DNA of 30,910 bases from Nitrospirota bacterium (GCA_023229435.1 JALNZF010000030.1:1-30910), one strand, 5' to 3'; positions 1-8,953 are shown, counted from the first letter of the stretch. The notes: generated by a model not told the origin, from the sequence alone. Numbers and translations: made by a program.

Positions 1-99
1 TGATCAATCGTCGCCGATAGGTCCCGTCTCTGGTTATGCCCTGGAGCAATAACTGATATCATCCCTTTTGTACGGAGGGGCGGGGAAACTGTTTTTTCC

Positions 100-113
100 T
101 TGACAACTGTCAA
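100..113. promoter_or_regulatory. Short perfect palindrome upstream of hemH
   Basis: TTGACA-AC-TGTCAA is a perfect 6-bp inverted repeat about 100 bp before hemH. It could be an operator half-site pair, or a -35 box in either direction, but no well-spaced -10 was found. Its function is unknown. Confidence 0.25.
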
Positions 114-120
114 CCATATC

Positions 121-200
121 AGGGTCAAGGGTCCAGTAGCCAGGGTTCAGGGTTAAAGAATTTCCCGGACACCGGACCCCGGACCCTGTACCCTGACCCC
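121..200. repeat. Imperfect palindromic intergenic repeat (GGGTCC/GGACCC type)
   Basis: The left half is made of repeated GGGTC/CAGGGTT words and the right half of their complements (GGACCCC, GGACCCTG, CCCTGACCCC). The stretch could therefore fold into a long imperfect hairpin just before hemH. Similar low-complexity GGGTCC repeats occur in intergenic DNA of many environmental bacteria. It may carry or disturb the hemH leader; no clear Shine-Dalgarno is visible between it and the hemH start. Confidence 0.5.
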
Positions 201-210
201 AGCTTTTACC

Positions 211-1113
211 ATGTCCAATCACACGGCAATCATACTCATCGCCCTTGGCGGACCCCGGTCTCTCGACGAGGTCGGACCATTCATGACCGCCTTCATGGGA
301 AGACCTGCGCCGCCTCCCGTTGTGCAGGCCGTTATCGAGCGCTATAAGCTCATCGGCGGCAGATCGCCGCTCCCCGGGATGGTAAAGATCCAGGCCAACG
401 CGCTTGAAAAAGAACTCGGCGGAAACTATCGCGTATATGAAGGTTTCCGGTACTCAAAGCCGACGGTAGCCGACTCCTTCGATCGGGCCATCACAGACGG
501 CGCGCGACGCGTCATCGCACTCTCCCTGTCGCCCTTTGCAACGGAGGTCACGACCGGCGCGTACAAGAGCGCCTGTGAAGGACTGGGAAGCGGAGAAACC
601 TGCCCGCTCTTTATCCCGAGCTGGCATGACAATCCCCTCTTCATCAACTCGTGGGCTGAAAAGGTCCGGGCAGGACTTGCCGGATTTCCAGAAGCTCAGC
701 GGGACCGGGTCGCGATCATCTTCACGAGCCACAGCATTCCCGTTCGCTACATCAACGCAGGCGACCCCTACCGGAAACAGGTTGAAGAAACCGTCAGCCT
801 CGTCGTCAACCAGAGCGGAATAAAAAACTGGCGTATTGCCTGGCAGAGCAAGGGTGCGCGGGCGACCGAACCGTGGCTTCAACCCGAGGTGGAGCCCACG
901 CTGGACAGCATCGCCCAAGAAGGTTGCGCAGCCGTGCTCGAAGTGCCCATCGGGTTCACCTGCGACCACATGGAGACCTTGTATGATATTGATATCGTGC
1001 ACCGGGCTCACGCCGAAAAACTGGGTCTCACCTTTGAACGTGCGGAGTCGCTGAACACCTCGCCGCTCTTTATCAAAGCCCTGGCGGATATTGTAAGAAA
1101 AGCAGTATACTAA
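211..1113 (+). CDS. hemH: Ferrochelatase HemH
   Basis: This 300-residue protein inserts Fe2+ into protoporphyrin IX, the last step of protoheme synthesis, in the cytoplasm or at the inner membrane face. The sequence carries the hallmark blocks of the family: YKLIGGRSP at residues 45-53, SHSIP at 173-177 with the metal-binding His174, the WQSKG...EPWLQP block at 211-225, and CDHMETLYDID at 251-261 with the second active-site residue Glu255. The length is normal for a short bacterial ferrochelatase. The ATG chosen lies directly before the typical first beta strand (AIILIALGGP), although no good ribosome binding site precedes it. hemY follows 255 bp downstream on the same strand, so the two final protoporphyrin-branch enzymes are paired. 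Upstream heme genes may lie outside the window. Confidence 0.95.
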   Translation: MSNHTAIILIALGGPRSLDEVGPFMTAFMGRPAPPPVVQAVIERYKLIGGRSPLPGMVKIQANALEKELGGNYRVYEGFRYSKPTVADSFDRAITDGARRVIALSLSPFATEVTTGAYKSACEGLGSGETCPLFIPSWHDNPLFINSWAEKVRAGLAGFPEAQRDRVAIIFTSHSIPVRYINAGDPYRKQVEETVSLVVNQSGIKNWRIAWQSKGARATEPWLQPEVEPTLDSIAQEGCAAVLEVPIGFTCDHMETLYDIDIVHRAHAEKLGLTFERAESLNTSPLFIKALADIVRKAVY

Positions 1114-1210
1114 CGTCATCACCGCGAAGAAGCGACGCAAAACAAGTGTACGTCTTTTGTAACTATTCAGCGCATCTGAACTAACAAAGCGTTACATCAG
1201 AGAAAAACCT

Positions 1211-1297
1211 TTATCCGCAGATTTCGCAGATGGACGCAGATTTTAAAACACAATTCGGGTTTCATTAATCTGTGAAATCTGCGTAATCTGCGGATAA
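1211..1297. repeat. Palindromic intergenic repeat (ATCCGCAGATT type)
   Basis: The ends are a perfect 13-bp inverted repeat: TTATCCGCAGATT at 1211-1223 and its complement at 1285-1297. Internal copies of the CGCAGATT word occur on both arms. It lies between hemH and hemY. Related CGCAGATT repeats are common but unexplained in intergenic regions of environmental genomes. The T-rich segment 1321-1360, just before hemY, resembles another recurrent intergenic motif (CTTTGTGTCTT). A role as an mRNA hairpin between the two genes is possible but unproven. Confidence 0.6.
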
Positions 1298-1368
1298 TAT
1301 TTTGACTTGAACAGTTGCTGTATTTTTTCTTTGTGTCTTGGGGTCTTTATGGTAAAAAAAGGATATAC

Positions 1369-2796
1369 ATGCCGAAAGTCATCATTATAGGCGGGGGCAT
1401 CGCCGGCCTGGCGGCTGCCGTCCACCTCAAATCCGGGGCCAAGGCCTACAGCAAGACCATGGACGTCCTGCTGCTCGAAAAGAACAATCGCATCGGCGGG
1501 AAGATACTGACCGAGAAGCATGATAATTTTCTCATCGAGGGGGGGCCTGACAGTTTTCTTCCGGAGAAGATATGGACCGTAAACCTCGCGCGTCATCTCA
1601 GTCTCGAGCCCGAGATGCTCCCCTCGAATGACCAGTTCAAGGGAACATTCATCTACTCACGCAAAAAGCTCCACTCCCTGCCCGAGGGCGTAATGCTCAT
1701 GGTCCCGACCTCGTTCTGGCCCATGGCAAAATCTCACCTCATCTCGTGGCCCGGCAAGGTCCGCATGGGCATGGAATTGTTCATCCCGAAACGAAGATCG
1801 CGTGACGACGAAAGCCTTGCAAGCTTTGTGACGCGCAGGCTCGGCCGTGAATGTCTTGAAAAGATCGCCGAGCCTCTCGTCGCCGGCATCCATACTTCGA
1901 ATCCTGACAACATGAGCGTCCTCGCGACATTCCCGCGTTTCGTGCATATGGAGCAGAAGAGCGGCAGTCTTATTCTCGGCATGATCGCTGCCATGAAGAG
2001 CCGTCCTCATGCAACCCTCAGCGGGCCGCCACGTCCCGGGCATGACGCGCCGAAGATGACCTACTTCATGAGCTTCAGGAACGGCATGCAGGCCCTGCCG
2101 CAGGCCTGCGCGGACCTTCTTGGCCGGGAATCGATCAGGCTGAACGCAGGGGTCAGGGCTGTTGAGCCGAAGGGCAAGGGATATGCGGTGATTCTTGAAA
2201 ATGGCGGGACGCTCGAAGCGGAACACGTCATGATGGCCTCGGCCGCGTATGACTCCGCGGAGATGGTCAGGGGATTCGACACAAGCCTCGCTGCGCAGAT
2301 GAACAAAACCGAATGGTCCTCGTCAGCCACGGTCTCGATCGTGTTCAAGAAGGAAGACGTGAGGGTCCCGCTCAGAGGCTTCGGCTTCATCGTCCCCCGT
2401 GTCGAGGGCAGGCGGATCAACGCGGCCACCTACAGTTCGATCAAGTGGTCCTACCGCGCTCCCGACGACACGATCATGATCCGCGTCTTCGTCGGCGGCG
2501 GCCACCACGAAGAGCTGGTGCATGAACTCGATGACGCGGGCATGGTCAAGATGGTGCTCGAGGAGCTGGACACAGTCCTCGGCATCAAGGCGAATGCCCG
2601 GTTCTCAAAAGTCTACCGCTGGTATAAGGGGATGCCGAAATATACGGTCGGACATCTTGAGCAGATCGCGGTCCTGGACAGGATGATTGCGACACATCCG
2701 GGACTTCATCTCATCGGCTGCTCATACAAGGGAATCGGTATCGGCGACTGCGTGCACGAAGCGCAGATCGCGGCGGAGAAGATATTGAAAAGTTAG
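1369..2796 (+). CDS. hemY: Protoporphyrinogen oxidase, FAD-dependent (HemY/HemG type)
   Basis: The protein oxidises protoporphyrinogen IX to protoporphyrin IX, feeding the ferrochelatase encoded just upstream. It has 475 residues from the ATG preceded by AAAAAAAGGA. A TTG start 54 bp earlier would add a hydrophobic stretch before the dinucleotide-binding fold and is less likely. The N terminus VIIIGGGIAGLAAA holds the Rossmann GxGxxG (Gly8, Gly10, Gly13) for FAD. NRIGGKILTE follows in the amine-oxidase-like position. The C-terminal LIGCSYKGIGIGDCVHEAQ matches the flavin-binding end block of oxygen-dependent protoporphyrinogen oxidases. The length fits the family at about 460-480 residues. A strong hairpin closes the gene. 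Confidence 0.93.
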   Translation: MPKVIIIGGGIAGLAAAVHLKSGAKAYSKTMDVLLLEKNNRIGGKILTEKHDNFLIEGGPDSFLPEKIWTVNLARHLSLEPEMLPSNDQFKGTFIYSRKKLHSLPEGVMLMVPTSFWPMAKSHLISWPGKVRMGMELFIPKRRSRDDESLASFVTRRLGRECLEKIAEPLVAGIHTSNPDNMSVLATFPRFVHMEQKSGSLILGMIAAMKSRPHATLSGPPRPGHDAPKMTYFMSFRNGMQALPQACADLLGRESIRLNAGVRAVEPKGKGYAVILENGGTLEAEHVMMASAAYDSAEMVRGFDTSLAAQMNKTEWSSSATVSIVFKKEDVRVPLRGFGFIVPRVEGRRINAATYSSIKWSYRAPDDTIMIRVFVGGGHHEELVHELDDAGMVKMVLEELDTVLGIKANARFSKVYRWYKGMPKYTVGHLEQIAVLDRMIATHPGLHLIGCSYKGIGIGDCVHEAQIAAEKILKS

Positions 2797-2819
2797 CGGA
2801 AGAAATACCTGAATGATGC

Positions 2820-2856
2820 AATAAAGCCGAAGGAGAATGATCCCTTCGGCCTTATT
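2820..2856 (+). terminator. Rho-independent terminator after hemY
   Basis: A 14-nt stem, AATAAAGCCGAAGG pairing with CCTTCGGC-CTTATT around a 9-nt loop, begins 24 nt after the hemY stop and ends in a weak U-rich tail. It is symmetrical enough to act on both strands. Confidence 0.75.
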
Positions 2857-3013
2857 AATTACCTGTGAACCAATTGCACAAATAACTCGCGCCCCACGAC
2901 AAACCCAGAGTGATCCGTGCTTATATTGCAGTCATTGAATTTCCGTTCGCGCTGAACACCCTGCCGAGCCCAGTCGAAGCACCATAATGGGTATTGAACG
3001 GCAGTTCGCTGAT

Positions 3014-3166
3014 TTACTGTATGTCCACGGTATTCCCTACCGTCACGGCGATCGAAGTCCCGTTGACATCAACCGCCTTTACAACGGTCACGGTGAAATC
3101 AGCTGCTGTTGGATGATTGCCCGCGGCAATGTTACAATGTAATGAAACCAACCTATTGCTGCGTCG
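3014..3166 (-). pseudogene. Orphan gene tail (HYR/Ig-like C terminus) in frame behind the Cys-rich gene
   Basis: Directly after the stop of the upstream Cys-rich gene the same frame stays open for 50 more codons until a TAA at 3014-3016. The reading (LHCNIAAGNHPTAADFTVTV, then VKAVDVNGTSIAVTVGNTVD) looks like the end of a hyalin-repeat or Ig-like beta domain of the kind found at the C termini of secreted bacterial repeat proteins. Similarity to the paralogous gene block begins only at 3155. The stretch therefore looks like the original tail of this gene, left behind when its 3' end was overwritten. It has no start of its own. Stop readthrough is possible but less likely. Confidence 0.5.
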
Positions 3167-3856
3167 TTACTGAACCAGGATGGTCACGCGGTCCGTGTCT
3201 TTACCGCCTGCCGCGTCCTTGTTGGTAATAACCAGTTTGCCAGCCTCTCCTACGGTCGGACATACTATGCTCAAGGGTGTATCCTTTGGAATGGCAACGC
3301 CGTTCCATGTTCCGCTTGTGGCATTCGGTCCTTTCCCCTGATGGCAGTCGACCGAAACAACCGAACCGACACTAACGGTTACCGTGCCTGTTGTGGAACC
3401 AAGAACACAACCATCATTGGTCACCGTGAACAAAGTTTGTATCTGCAGATCCACGTTGTTCGGGCTCTGTCCTCCGCCACGGATGAGGGCGGTCTTTTGA
3501 CAGACAGTGTCGCAATGATCGGTGGCCTCATTGCAAGCCGTGTTTCCTGTACAAGGATCGGCTCCGCCAACGCAGACGCCGTTGGAACAGGTGTCGTTCG
3601 ATGTGCAGAAGAGACCATCATTGCACAGCGACGTGTTGCTGGTATATACAGGAGCACCTGTTGCCGGATCACAGGAATCGTCTGTACACGGATTGTTGTC
3701 GCTGAAAACGGGAAGCGGCGAGTATGCACACCCGGTTGTCGGGTTGCAGGAATCGATCGTGCAGGCATTATTGTCAGTGCAGTTGATCGCGGTGTTGACG
3801 CAGCCGGTTGCGGGATTGCACGAGTCGGTGGTGCACACATTGCCGTCATCGCAGAT
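3155..3856. repeat. Long direct repeat, copy 1 (3' ends of the Cys-rich paralogues)
   Basis: About 700 bp, nearly identical to 6257-6958 at a constant offset of 3102 bp. Only a handful of substitutions are visible, for example at 3249 and around 3356-3365. The identity starts just outside the stop codon and ends abruptly inside the Cys-repeat region. Confidence 0.9.
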
Positions 3857-6112
3857 GATCGGGGTTCCAGCACAGACTCCATTGGAACAAATATCACCCG
3901 TTGTACAGGTATTGTTATCATCACAGGACGCTGCATTGCTGGTGTGCACACAACCGGTCGCAGGATCACAGCTGTCGGCTGTGCAGTCATCAGCATCATC
4001 GCAATTCGCGGCTGTCCCGGCGCAGACTCCACCGGAACAGGTATCGTTCACGGTACAGGCATCGAGATCATCACAGCCGTCGGTGTTGAAGGTATGGCTA
4101 CAATTGCCGCTCGCCGGATCACACGAATCAGTTGTACAGAGATTCCCGTCGTCGCAATTCGTCAGCATCCCGCAAATTCCGGCTGAACAGGCATCCCCTG
4201 TGGTGCAGGCATTCCCATCACTGCACGACGCTGTATTATTACCGTGCACACACAGGCAGTTCTCCGCATCAAACGAATCATCGGTGCAGACATTCCCATC
4301 ATCGCACGTTGAAACATCGCACTGAATATGATGACCCACCAGCAACCAGTACCCGGTAACGCCGCTAAACGGACCGCCGACGATCAGGGCCGGCCAGGTC
4401 AATCGATAGGTGTTGTCAGGGCAAAGCCTGCCCGTGGCATTCAACGGCACCCCGGCTGTCTTTCTTGGCCCCTGTTCAAACACAGAACCGTTCCAATAGA
4501 CCTCCCATGCGCTCATATCAGCGGTAATTTTCAAACATCCATTCGCAGGGATTATGGCGCCGGTCTGTGCTGATGAGACAGGATGAGCATTGCATGCCTG
4601 CCAACTGACAGGGTTGGTGCTGATGTACGTTGGGCTTCCAAAGAAACCGAACGGCTGTGCTATCGCTTGAGGGCCGCCAATATCAGTAAGGCCGTAACCT
4701 GTTCCAATGCCGCTTCCCGCATTGTTGCCGCATACATCAGGCTTTGCCGGGTCAACAACATCAAATTGCCCCCGCTGGTATTCACCGAGCACTACCCCGC
4801 CATCGACACCGGCCGTTAATGCGACACAATTCCCGGAGGGATAAGCAGCTCCCATACAAAAGTAGGACCCCGCTTCAACCATAAGTCTTCCATGGACCAT
4901 GCAGTCCTCCGTGGGTGTTCCGGCACAGGACCCTGCTGTACACAGGTCGTTCAGGGTACATGCATTGCTGTCATCACAGGACGTCAGGTCCGCCTTGTTG
5001 GTATTGACACAGTGGAACGTGGCATCATCACAGGAATCATCTGTGCAGGAATTATTGTCATCGCACATCCGACGCGTTGCTCCCAGCGCGCAGTTCCCGC
5101 CAGAACAGGCGCCTTGCATGCAGGAGACGCCGTCTAAAATACAGGGATTGGCATTATTGGCGTATACACAATTGCCGGTGGCAGGATCGCAGGAATCAGT
5201 TGTGCAGCCATTTGCATCATTACAGGTTTTGGCAGTATAGTAACAACCCATTTCAGGATCACAGTTGTCCGTTGTACAAAGATTATTGTCATTGCAATCC
5301 AGGGATAGACCGGGCTGGCAGATACCGCTTAAACATACTCCCAGTGTGCATTCATTGTAATCTCCATCATTGCAGCTGGTATTGTCGGGTGCATTTGTGT
5401 ATACACAACTACCGGTTCCGAGATCACAGGAATCAGTTGTGCAAGGGTCCCCATCATCACAGGCGCAGATAATAACTCCCATCATATTGAAGTTGGCATT
5501 GAACGCGGCAAACGGTCCGTCCACCATGCCATAACCGTTATAGCCGTCCCCATCCCAGTCACTTGACATCCAGTCCCAAACCTTGTCAGCCGGATTAGTG
5601 CCGCCGTCCGGCCCGGCATACAGGGGTGAGGGGGCAAATGCGGCTGCCGGTACCCATAGATCCACTACATCGATGTTGCCGTTGCCGCCCCAGTCAAAAA
5701 GCATGTGAACGCCAAGCTGTCCCGAGCCAACGGTAAAGGTGATCGGGGTGCCCGCTCCACAGCCCGGGCTTCCCGCATCGCAGTCTGTGTAAACCGTGTA
5801 GATACCCGATCCATAAATGGCCACATCATGTGCCGTCCACGGAACACCAAAGAACGGTGTTTCCGAAGAGATGGTTGCATTCGGGACCTGGCCGGAGGGT
5901 GTAACGGAGGTCAACTTGGTCCCGTCCCAGGTGAAATAGACGTCGTTGGTGCCGCCCGTTATGCCGCCGTCTGGTGCGATCATGGTGAAATTATTGCTGG
6001 TTGTATCTACTGCGGCGAGAGCCTGCGTTGTACCCATGCCAACACACAGTGCCAGTGAGGCAATAATGACAAGCCGCTTCCCCCATCGAGCAGTTCGTGT
6101 TCTGTTGTTCAT
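3167..6112 (-). CDS. Large secreted Cys/Asp-rich repeat protein A
   Basis: This exported protein of about 981 residues has no enzyme motif. Translation probably starts at the second ATG, 6112, with AGGAG nine bases upstream; an ATG two codons earlier is too close to that site. Residues 1-34 form a Sec signal peptide (RTARWGKRLV, hydrophobic core, then QALAA). A beta-rich module at about 38-215 (GGTNDVYFTWDG, AHDVAIYG, GVHMLFDWGG) is shared with protein B. Next come Cys repeats of the CDDGNxCTTDSCDPATGxC kind, a different module at about 405-600 (SAWEVYWNGSVFEQG), more Cys repeats, and a C-terminal Ig-like domain ending ILVQ. Spaced Cys and acidic residues suggest disulfide- and perhaps Ca-stabilised rods on the cell surface. 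The N-terminal module resembles ones I recall from exported PEP-CTERM-type proteins, but no such sorting tail is present. A Rho-type hairpin ends the previous gene, so this is probably its own unit. Confidence 0.85.
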   Translation of the reverse strand: MNNRTRTARWGKRLVIIASLALCVGMGTTQALAAVDTTSNNFTMIAPDGGITGGTNDVYFTWDGTKLTSVTPSGQVPNATISSETPFFGVPWTAHDVAIYGSGIYTVYTDCDAGSPGCGAGTPITFTVGSGQLGVHMLFDWGGNGNIDVVDLWVPAAAFAPSPLYAGPDGGTNPADKVWDWMSSDWDGDGYNGYGMVDGPFAAFNANFNMMGVIICACDDGDPCTTDSCDLGTGSCVYTNAPDNTSCNDGDYNECTLGVCLSGICQPGLSLDCNDNNLCTTDNCDPEMGCYYTAKTCNDANGCTTDSCDPATGNCVYANNANPCILDGVSCMQGACSGGNCALGATRRMCDDNNSCTDDSCDDATFHCVNTNKADLTSCDDSNACTLNDLCTAGSCAGTPTEDCMVHGRLMVEAGSYFCMGAAYPSGNCVALTAGVDGGVVLGEYQRGQFDVVDPAKPDVCGNNAGSGIGTGYGLTDIGGPQAIAQPFGFFGSPTYISTNPVSWQACNAHPVSSAQTGAIIPANGCLKITADMSAWEVYWNGSVFEQGPRKTAGVPLNATGRLCPDNTYRLTWPALIVGGPFSGVTGYWLLVGHHIQCDVSTCDDGNVCTDDSFDAENCLCVHGNNTASCSDGNACTTGDACSAGICGMLTNCDDGNLCTTDSCDPASGNCSHTFNTDGCDDLDACTVNDTCSGGVCAGTAANCDDADDCTADSCDPATGCVHTSNAASCDDNNTCTTGDICSNGVCAGTPIICDDGNVCTTDSCNPATGCVNTAINCTDNNACTIDSCNPTTGCAYSPLPVFSDNNPCTDDSCDPATGAPVYTSNTSLCNDGLFCTSNDTCSNGVCVGGADPCTGNTACNEATDHCDTVCQKTALIRGGGQSPNNVDLQIQTLFTVTNDGCVLGSTTGTVTVSVGSVVSVDCHQGKGPNATSGTWNGVAIPKDTPLSIVCPTVGEAGKLVITNKDAAGGKDTDRVTILVQ

Positions 6113-6207
6113 TATCATGTTCTCCTTTTATTTTTTATTGTAACGTGATTGTTTTTCTATGAAGCATGCACTTCTCCGCGGGCTGCTTAAAGAATCGCTT
6201 CGAGAAG

Positions 6208-6240
6208 AAAGGCAGCGCCTTATCACGAGGCGCTGCCTTT
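6208..6240 (-). terminator. Rho-independent terminator after Cys-rich gene B
   Basis: A perfect 13-bp stem (AAAGGCAGCGCCT with its complement) encloses a 7-nt loop and is followed by a U-rich stretch on the minus strand. It sits 28 nt after the stop of protein B and separates it from protein A. Confidence 0.85.
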
Positions 6241-6256
6241 TGAATGAAACGAACCA

Positions 6257-6958
6257 ATTGCTGCGTCGTTACTGAACCAGGATGGTCACGCGGTCCGTGT
6301 CTTTACCGCCTGCCGCGTCCTTGTTGGTAATAACCAGTTTGCCCGCCTCTCCTACGGTCGGACATACTATGCTCAAGGGTGTATCCTTTGGAATGGCAAC
6401 GCCGTTCCATGTTCCGCTTGTGGCATTCGGTCCTTTCCCCTGATGGCAGTCGACCGAGACTACCGAGCCGACACTAACGGTTACCGTGCCTGTTGTGGAA
6501 CCAAGAACACAACCATCATTGGTCACCGTGAACAAAGTTTGTATCTGCAGATCCACGTTGTTCGGGCTCTGTCCTCCGCCACGGATGAGGGCGGTCTTTT
6601 GACAGACAGTGTCGCAATGATCGGTGGCCTCATTGCAAGCCGTGTTTCCTGTACAAGGATCGGCTCCGCCAACGCAGACGCCGTTGGAACAGGTGTCGTT
6701 CGATGTGCAGAAGAGACCATCATTGCACAGCGACGTGTTGCTGGTATATACAGGAGCACCTGTTGCCGGATCACAGGAATCGTCTGTACACGGATTGTTG
6801 TCGCTGAAAACGGGAAGCGGCGAGTATGCACACCCGGTTGTCGGGTTGCAGGAATCGATCGTGCAGGCATTATTGTCAGTGCAGTTGATCGCGGTGTTGA
6901 CGCAGCCGGTTGCGGGATTGCACGAGTCGGTGGTGCACACATTGCCGTCATCGCAGCT
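6257..6958. repeat. Long direct repeat, copy 2 (3' ends of the Cys-rich paralogues)
   Basis: The partner of 3155-3856. It encodes the same last ~230 residues, from a Cys-repeat unit through the terminal Ig-like domain. Divergence resumes sharply near 6958, where the Cys-repeat units of the two genes are no longer alignable base for base. Confidence 0.9.
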
Positions 6959-8953
6959 GATCGCCGTGTTGACGCAGCCGCTCGCCGGATCGCAGGAATC
7001 CGCTGTGCAGGCATTGCCATCGTTGCAGCTGATCAAAGCATAGACGCAGCCGGCTGCCGGATCGCACGATTCAGTGGTGCAGGCGTTGTTGTCATTGCAG
7101 CTGATCGGGGTGAACACGCAGCCGGTTGCCGGGTCGCAGCTGTCGGTGGTGCAGACACTGCCGTCATCGCAGATAATCGGCGTGTGGGCGACTCCTGTCA
7201 CGATATCGCACGAATCCGCTGTGCACGCATCAAGGTCATCGATGACAAGGGCTGCGTTGATGCAGGCGCCTGTTGCCGCTTCGCAGGTATCGTCTGTGCA
7301 TGCGTTGCTGTCACCGCAATCCTTGGGGGTGAACACACAGCTGCCGGTGCCTGCGTCGCAGGAAGGAAGGATACAGGCAGGATTGTCCGTGCAGGCAACC
7401 GCGGTGTGGCCGCAGGCGCCAAAACCGCAGGTATCAACTGTGCAGAGGTTCCCGTCACTGCAGTCTTTGGGTGTTCCGCAAACTCCGCTTATACAGGTAG
7501 TGCCTATCATACAGCCTCCCCCAAATATGGGTTGGGTGCAGGCGGTTCCATCAGCTTTTGGAGTGTATACACAGCTGCCCGTGACAGTATCACAGGTATC
7601 TGTTGTGCAGGCATTGGAGTCATTGCAGGTCTTGGCAGTGTGGCTGCAGACGCCTGTTGTCTTGTTGCAGGAATCCGTTGTGCAGGCATTCGCGTCATTG
7701 CAATTCGTCGCGGTCCCGGTGCAAGCCCCGCTTACACACGCATCTCCTGAGGTGCAGGCGCTATTGTCGTTACAGGACAGTCCTTCGTTAATTGCGGTAT
7801 AAACACACTGGCCCGTGGCAGGATCACAGGCACCGGCCTGGCATTGGCCGGCACTGGCGGAAAGAGAGCAGTTTATGCCGGCGCACTTATCAGTAACAAT
7901 TTTCATAATATTAAAGTTTCCGTTGAAACCCATAAACGGGCCATCCTTGAAGCCGGCGCCGGGGATGCCATTCAGATCCCAGTCAGTTGACGCCAGGTCC
8001 CATACTTTCGCAGCGCTGTTCTTGGCGCCATCGCAAGGTCCTACAACGCATCCTTCTCCATTATCAGCGCCTGAATAGAAATTCCCCGGGAATGTCCCTT
8101 GCTGCCAGACATCGACCAGATCAATGTTCTCATTTCCATTCCAGTAAAAAAGCATATGGGCGGCAAGCTGGCCGGAACCTACCGTAAAGGTATAATTCGC
8201 CCCGGTGCCGCAACCCGGATCACCGGCAGCGCACCCGGTATAGATCGTATACGGGCCGCCTTCGCAATAGATCATTACGTCATGGGCACGCCAGGGGTTG
8301 CCAAAGAACGTCTCGCTGGAACTTATCGTGGCATTTACCACCGCGGTCGCCACTGAGTCGTTGCAGGTCCCATCCCAGGTGAAGACTACATCATTGGTGC
8401 CGCCGATAGGATTGCCGCCTGGATCCAACATCGAAAAGTTGTTTGCGGGAGTGTTCCTGCAGATTGCCGTGGGTGTGTGTACGCATCCGGTTGCCGGATC
8501 GCAGGTGTCAGTTGTACAGGCGGTATCGTCAAGGCAATAGCTCGCGGGCCGTACTCCATTCCCGCAGGTCCCGCTGGTACAAACGCCCGTGCAGAAATCA
8601 CCGTCATTGTCTTCGCAGATTGTTCCGTCGGAGGTACTTGTGTGTTCACAAGCACCCGTGGTCGCGTTGCAGGAATCGTCTGTGCATTCATTTCCATCAT
8701 CACAATTCTTCGCAGGCCCTCCCACGCACACGTTACTCGCACAGGCATCATTCGTGGTGCAGGGGTTGGCGTCGTCACAGAGAGTGCCATCCGGCTGTCC
8801 TGCGCAGTAGGAAGCCGCTTCAACCGTGGCAATTCCCGGCAATGACCAATGCCCGGTCCTCCCGTCAAACGAACCGGCAAGGAACACCATGCATGAGACA
8901 ACAATAAGAACAAACCCCTTTCCCCATCGGGTGTTTACCGCTATTTCGTTCAT
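6269..8953 (-). CDS. Large secreted Cys/Asp-rich repeat protein B
   Basis: This 894-residue paralogue of the neighbouring protein A starts at an ATG with a G-run (GGGGGG) about 9-10 nt upstream. The N terminus NTRWGKGFVLIVVSCMVFLAG is a signal peptide whose charged part matches protein A (ARWGKRLV). A Cys-repeat block (about 50-165) precedes the beta-rich module (NNFSMLDPGG, GGTNDVVFTWDG, AAHMLFYWNG; about 170-350). A long array of Cys repeats follows (CNDSNACTTDTCD and variants), then the C-terminal Ig-like domain identical to that of protein A. Module order thus differs: B has Cys repeats on both sides of the beta module and lacks the VYWNG module of A. The likely role is a rigid extracellular or cell-wall structure or adhesin; the true function is not recognisable. 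The upstream 270 bp are strongly AT-rich. Confidence 0.85.
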   Translation of the reverse strand: MNEIAVNTRWGKGFVLIVVSCMVFLAGSFDGRTGHWSLPGIATVEAASYCAGQPDGTLCDDANPCTTNDACASNVCVGGPAKNCDDGNECTDDSCNATTGACEHTSTSDGTICEDNDGDFCTGVCTSGTCGNGVRPASYCLDDTACTTDTCDPATGCVHTPTAICRNTPANNFSMLDPGGNPIGGTNDVVFTWDGTCNDSVATAVVNATISSSETFFGNPWRAHDVMIYCEGGPYTIYTGCAAGDPGCGTGANYTFTVGSGQLAAHMLFYWNGNENIDLVDVWQQGTFPGNFYSGADNGEGCVVGPCDGAKNSAAKVWDLASTDWDLNGIPGAGFKDGPFMGFNGNFNIMKIVTDKCAGINCSLSASAGQCQAGACDPATGQCVYTAINEGLSCNDNSACTSGDACVSGACTGTATNCNDANACTTDSCNKTTGVCSHTAKTCNDSNACTTDTCDTVTGSCVYTPKADGTACTQPIFGGGCMIGTTCISGVCGTPKDCSDGNLCTVDTCGFGACGHTAVACTDNPACILPSCDAGTGSCVFTPKDCGDSNACTDDTCEAATGACINAALVIDDLDACTADSCDIVTGVAHTPIICDDGSVCTTDSCDPATGCVFTPISCNDNNACTTESCDPAAGCVYALISCNDGNACTADSCDPASGCVNTAISCDDGNVCTTDSCNPATGCVNTAINCTDNNACTIDSCNPTTGCAYSPLPVFSDNNPCTDDSCDPATGAPVYTSNTSLCNDGLFCTSNDTCSNGVCVGGADPCTGNTACNEATDHCDTVCQKTALIRGGGQSPNNVDLQIQTLFTVTNDGCVLGSTTGTVTVSVGSVVSVDCHQGKGPNATSGTWNGVAIPKDTPLSIVCPTVGEAGKLVITNKDAAGGKDTDRVTILVQ

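Noticed and set aside
3341..7750. Long plus-strand open frames opposite the Cys-rich genes (for example 3341-4186 and 6443-7750)
   Set aside because: They are exact antisense shadows of the repetitive Cys-codon pattern, have no ribosome sites or recognisable domains, and the minus-strand frames carry signal peptides and conserved modules.
3400..7800. CRISPR-like regular repeats
   Set aside because: The periodicity comes from protein repeats with codon-level variation; there are no identical direct repeats separated by unique spacers.
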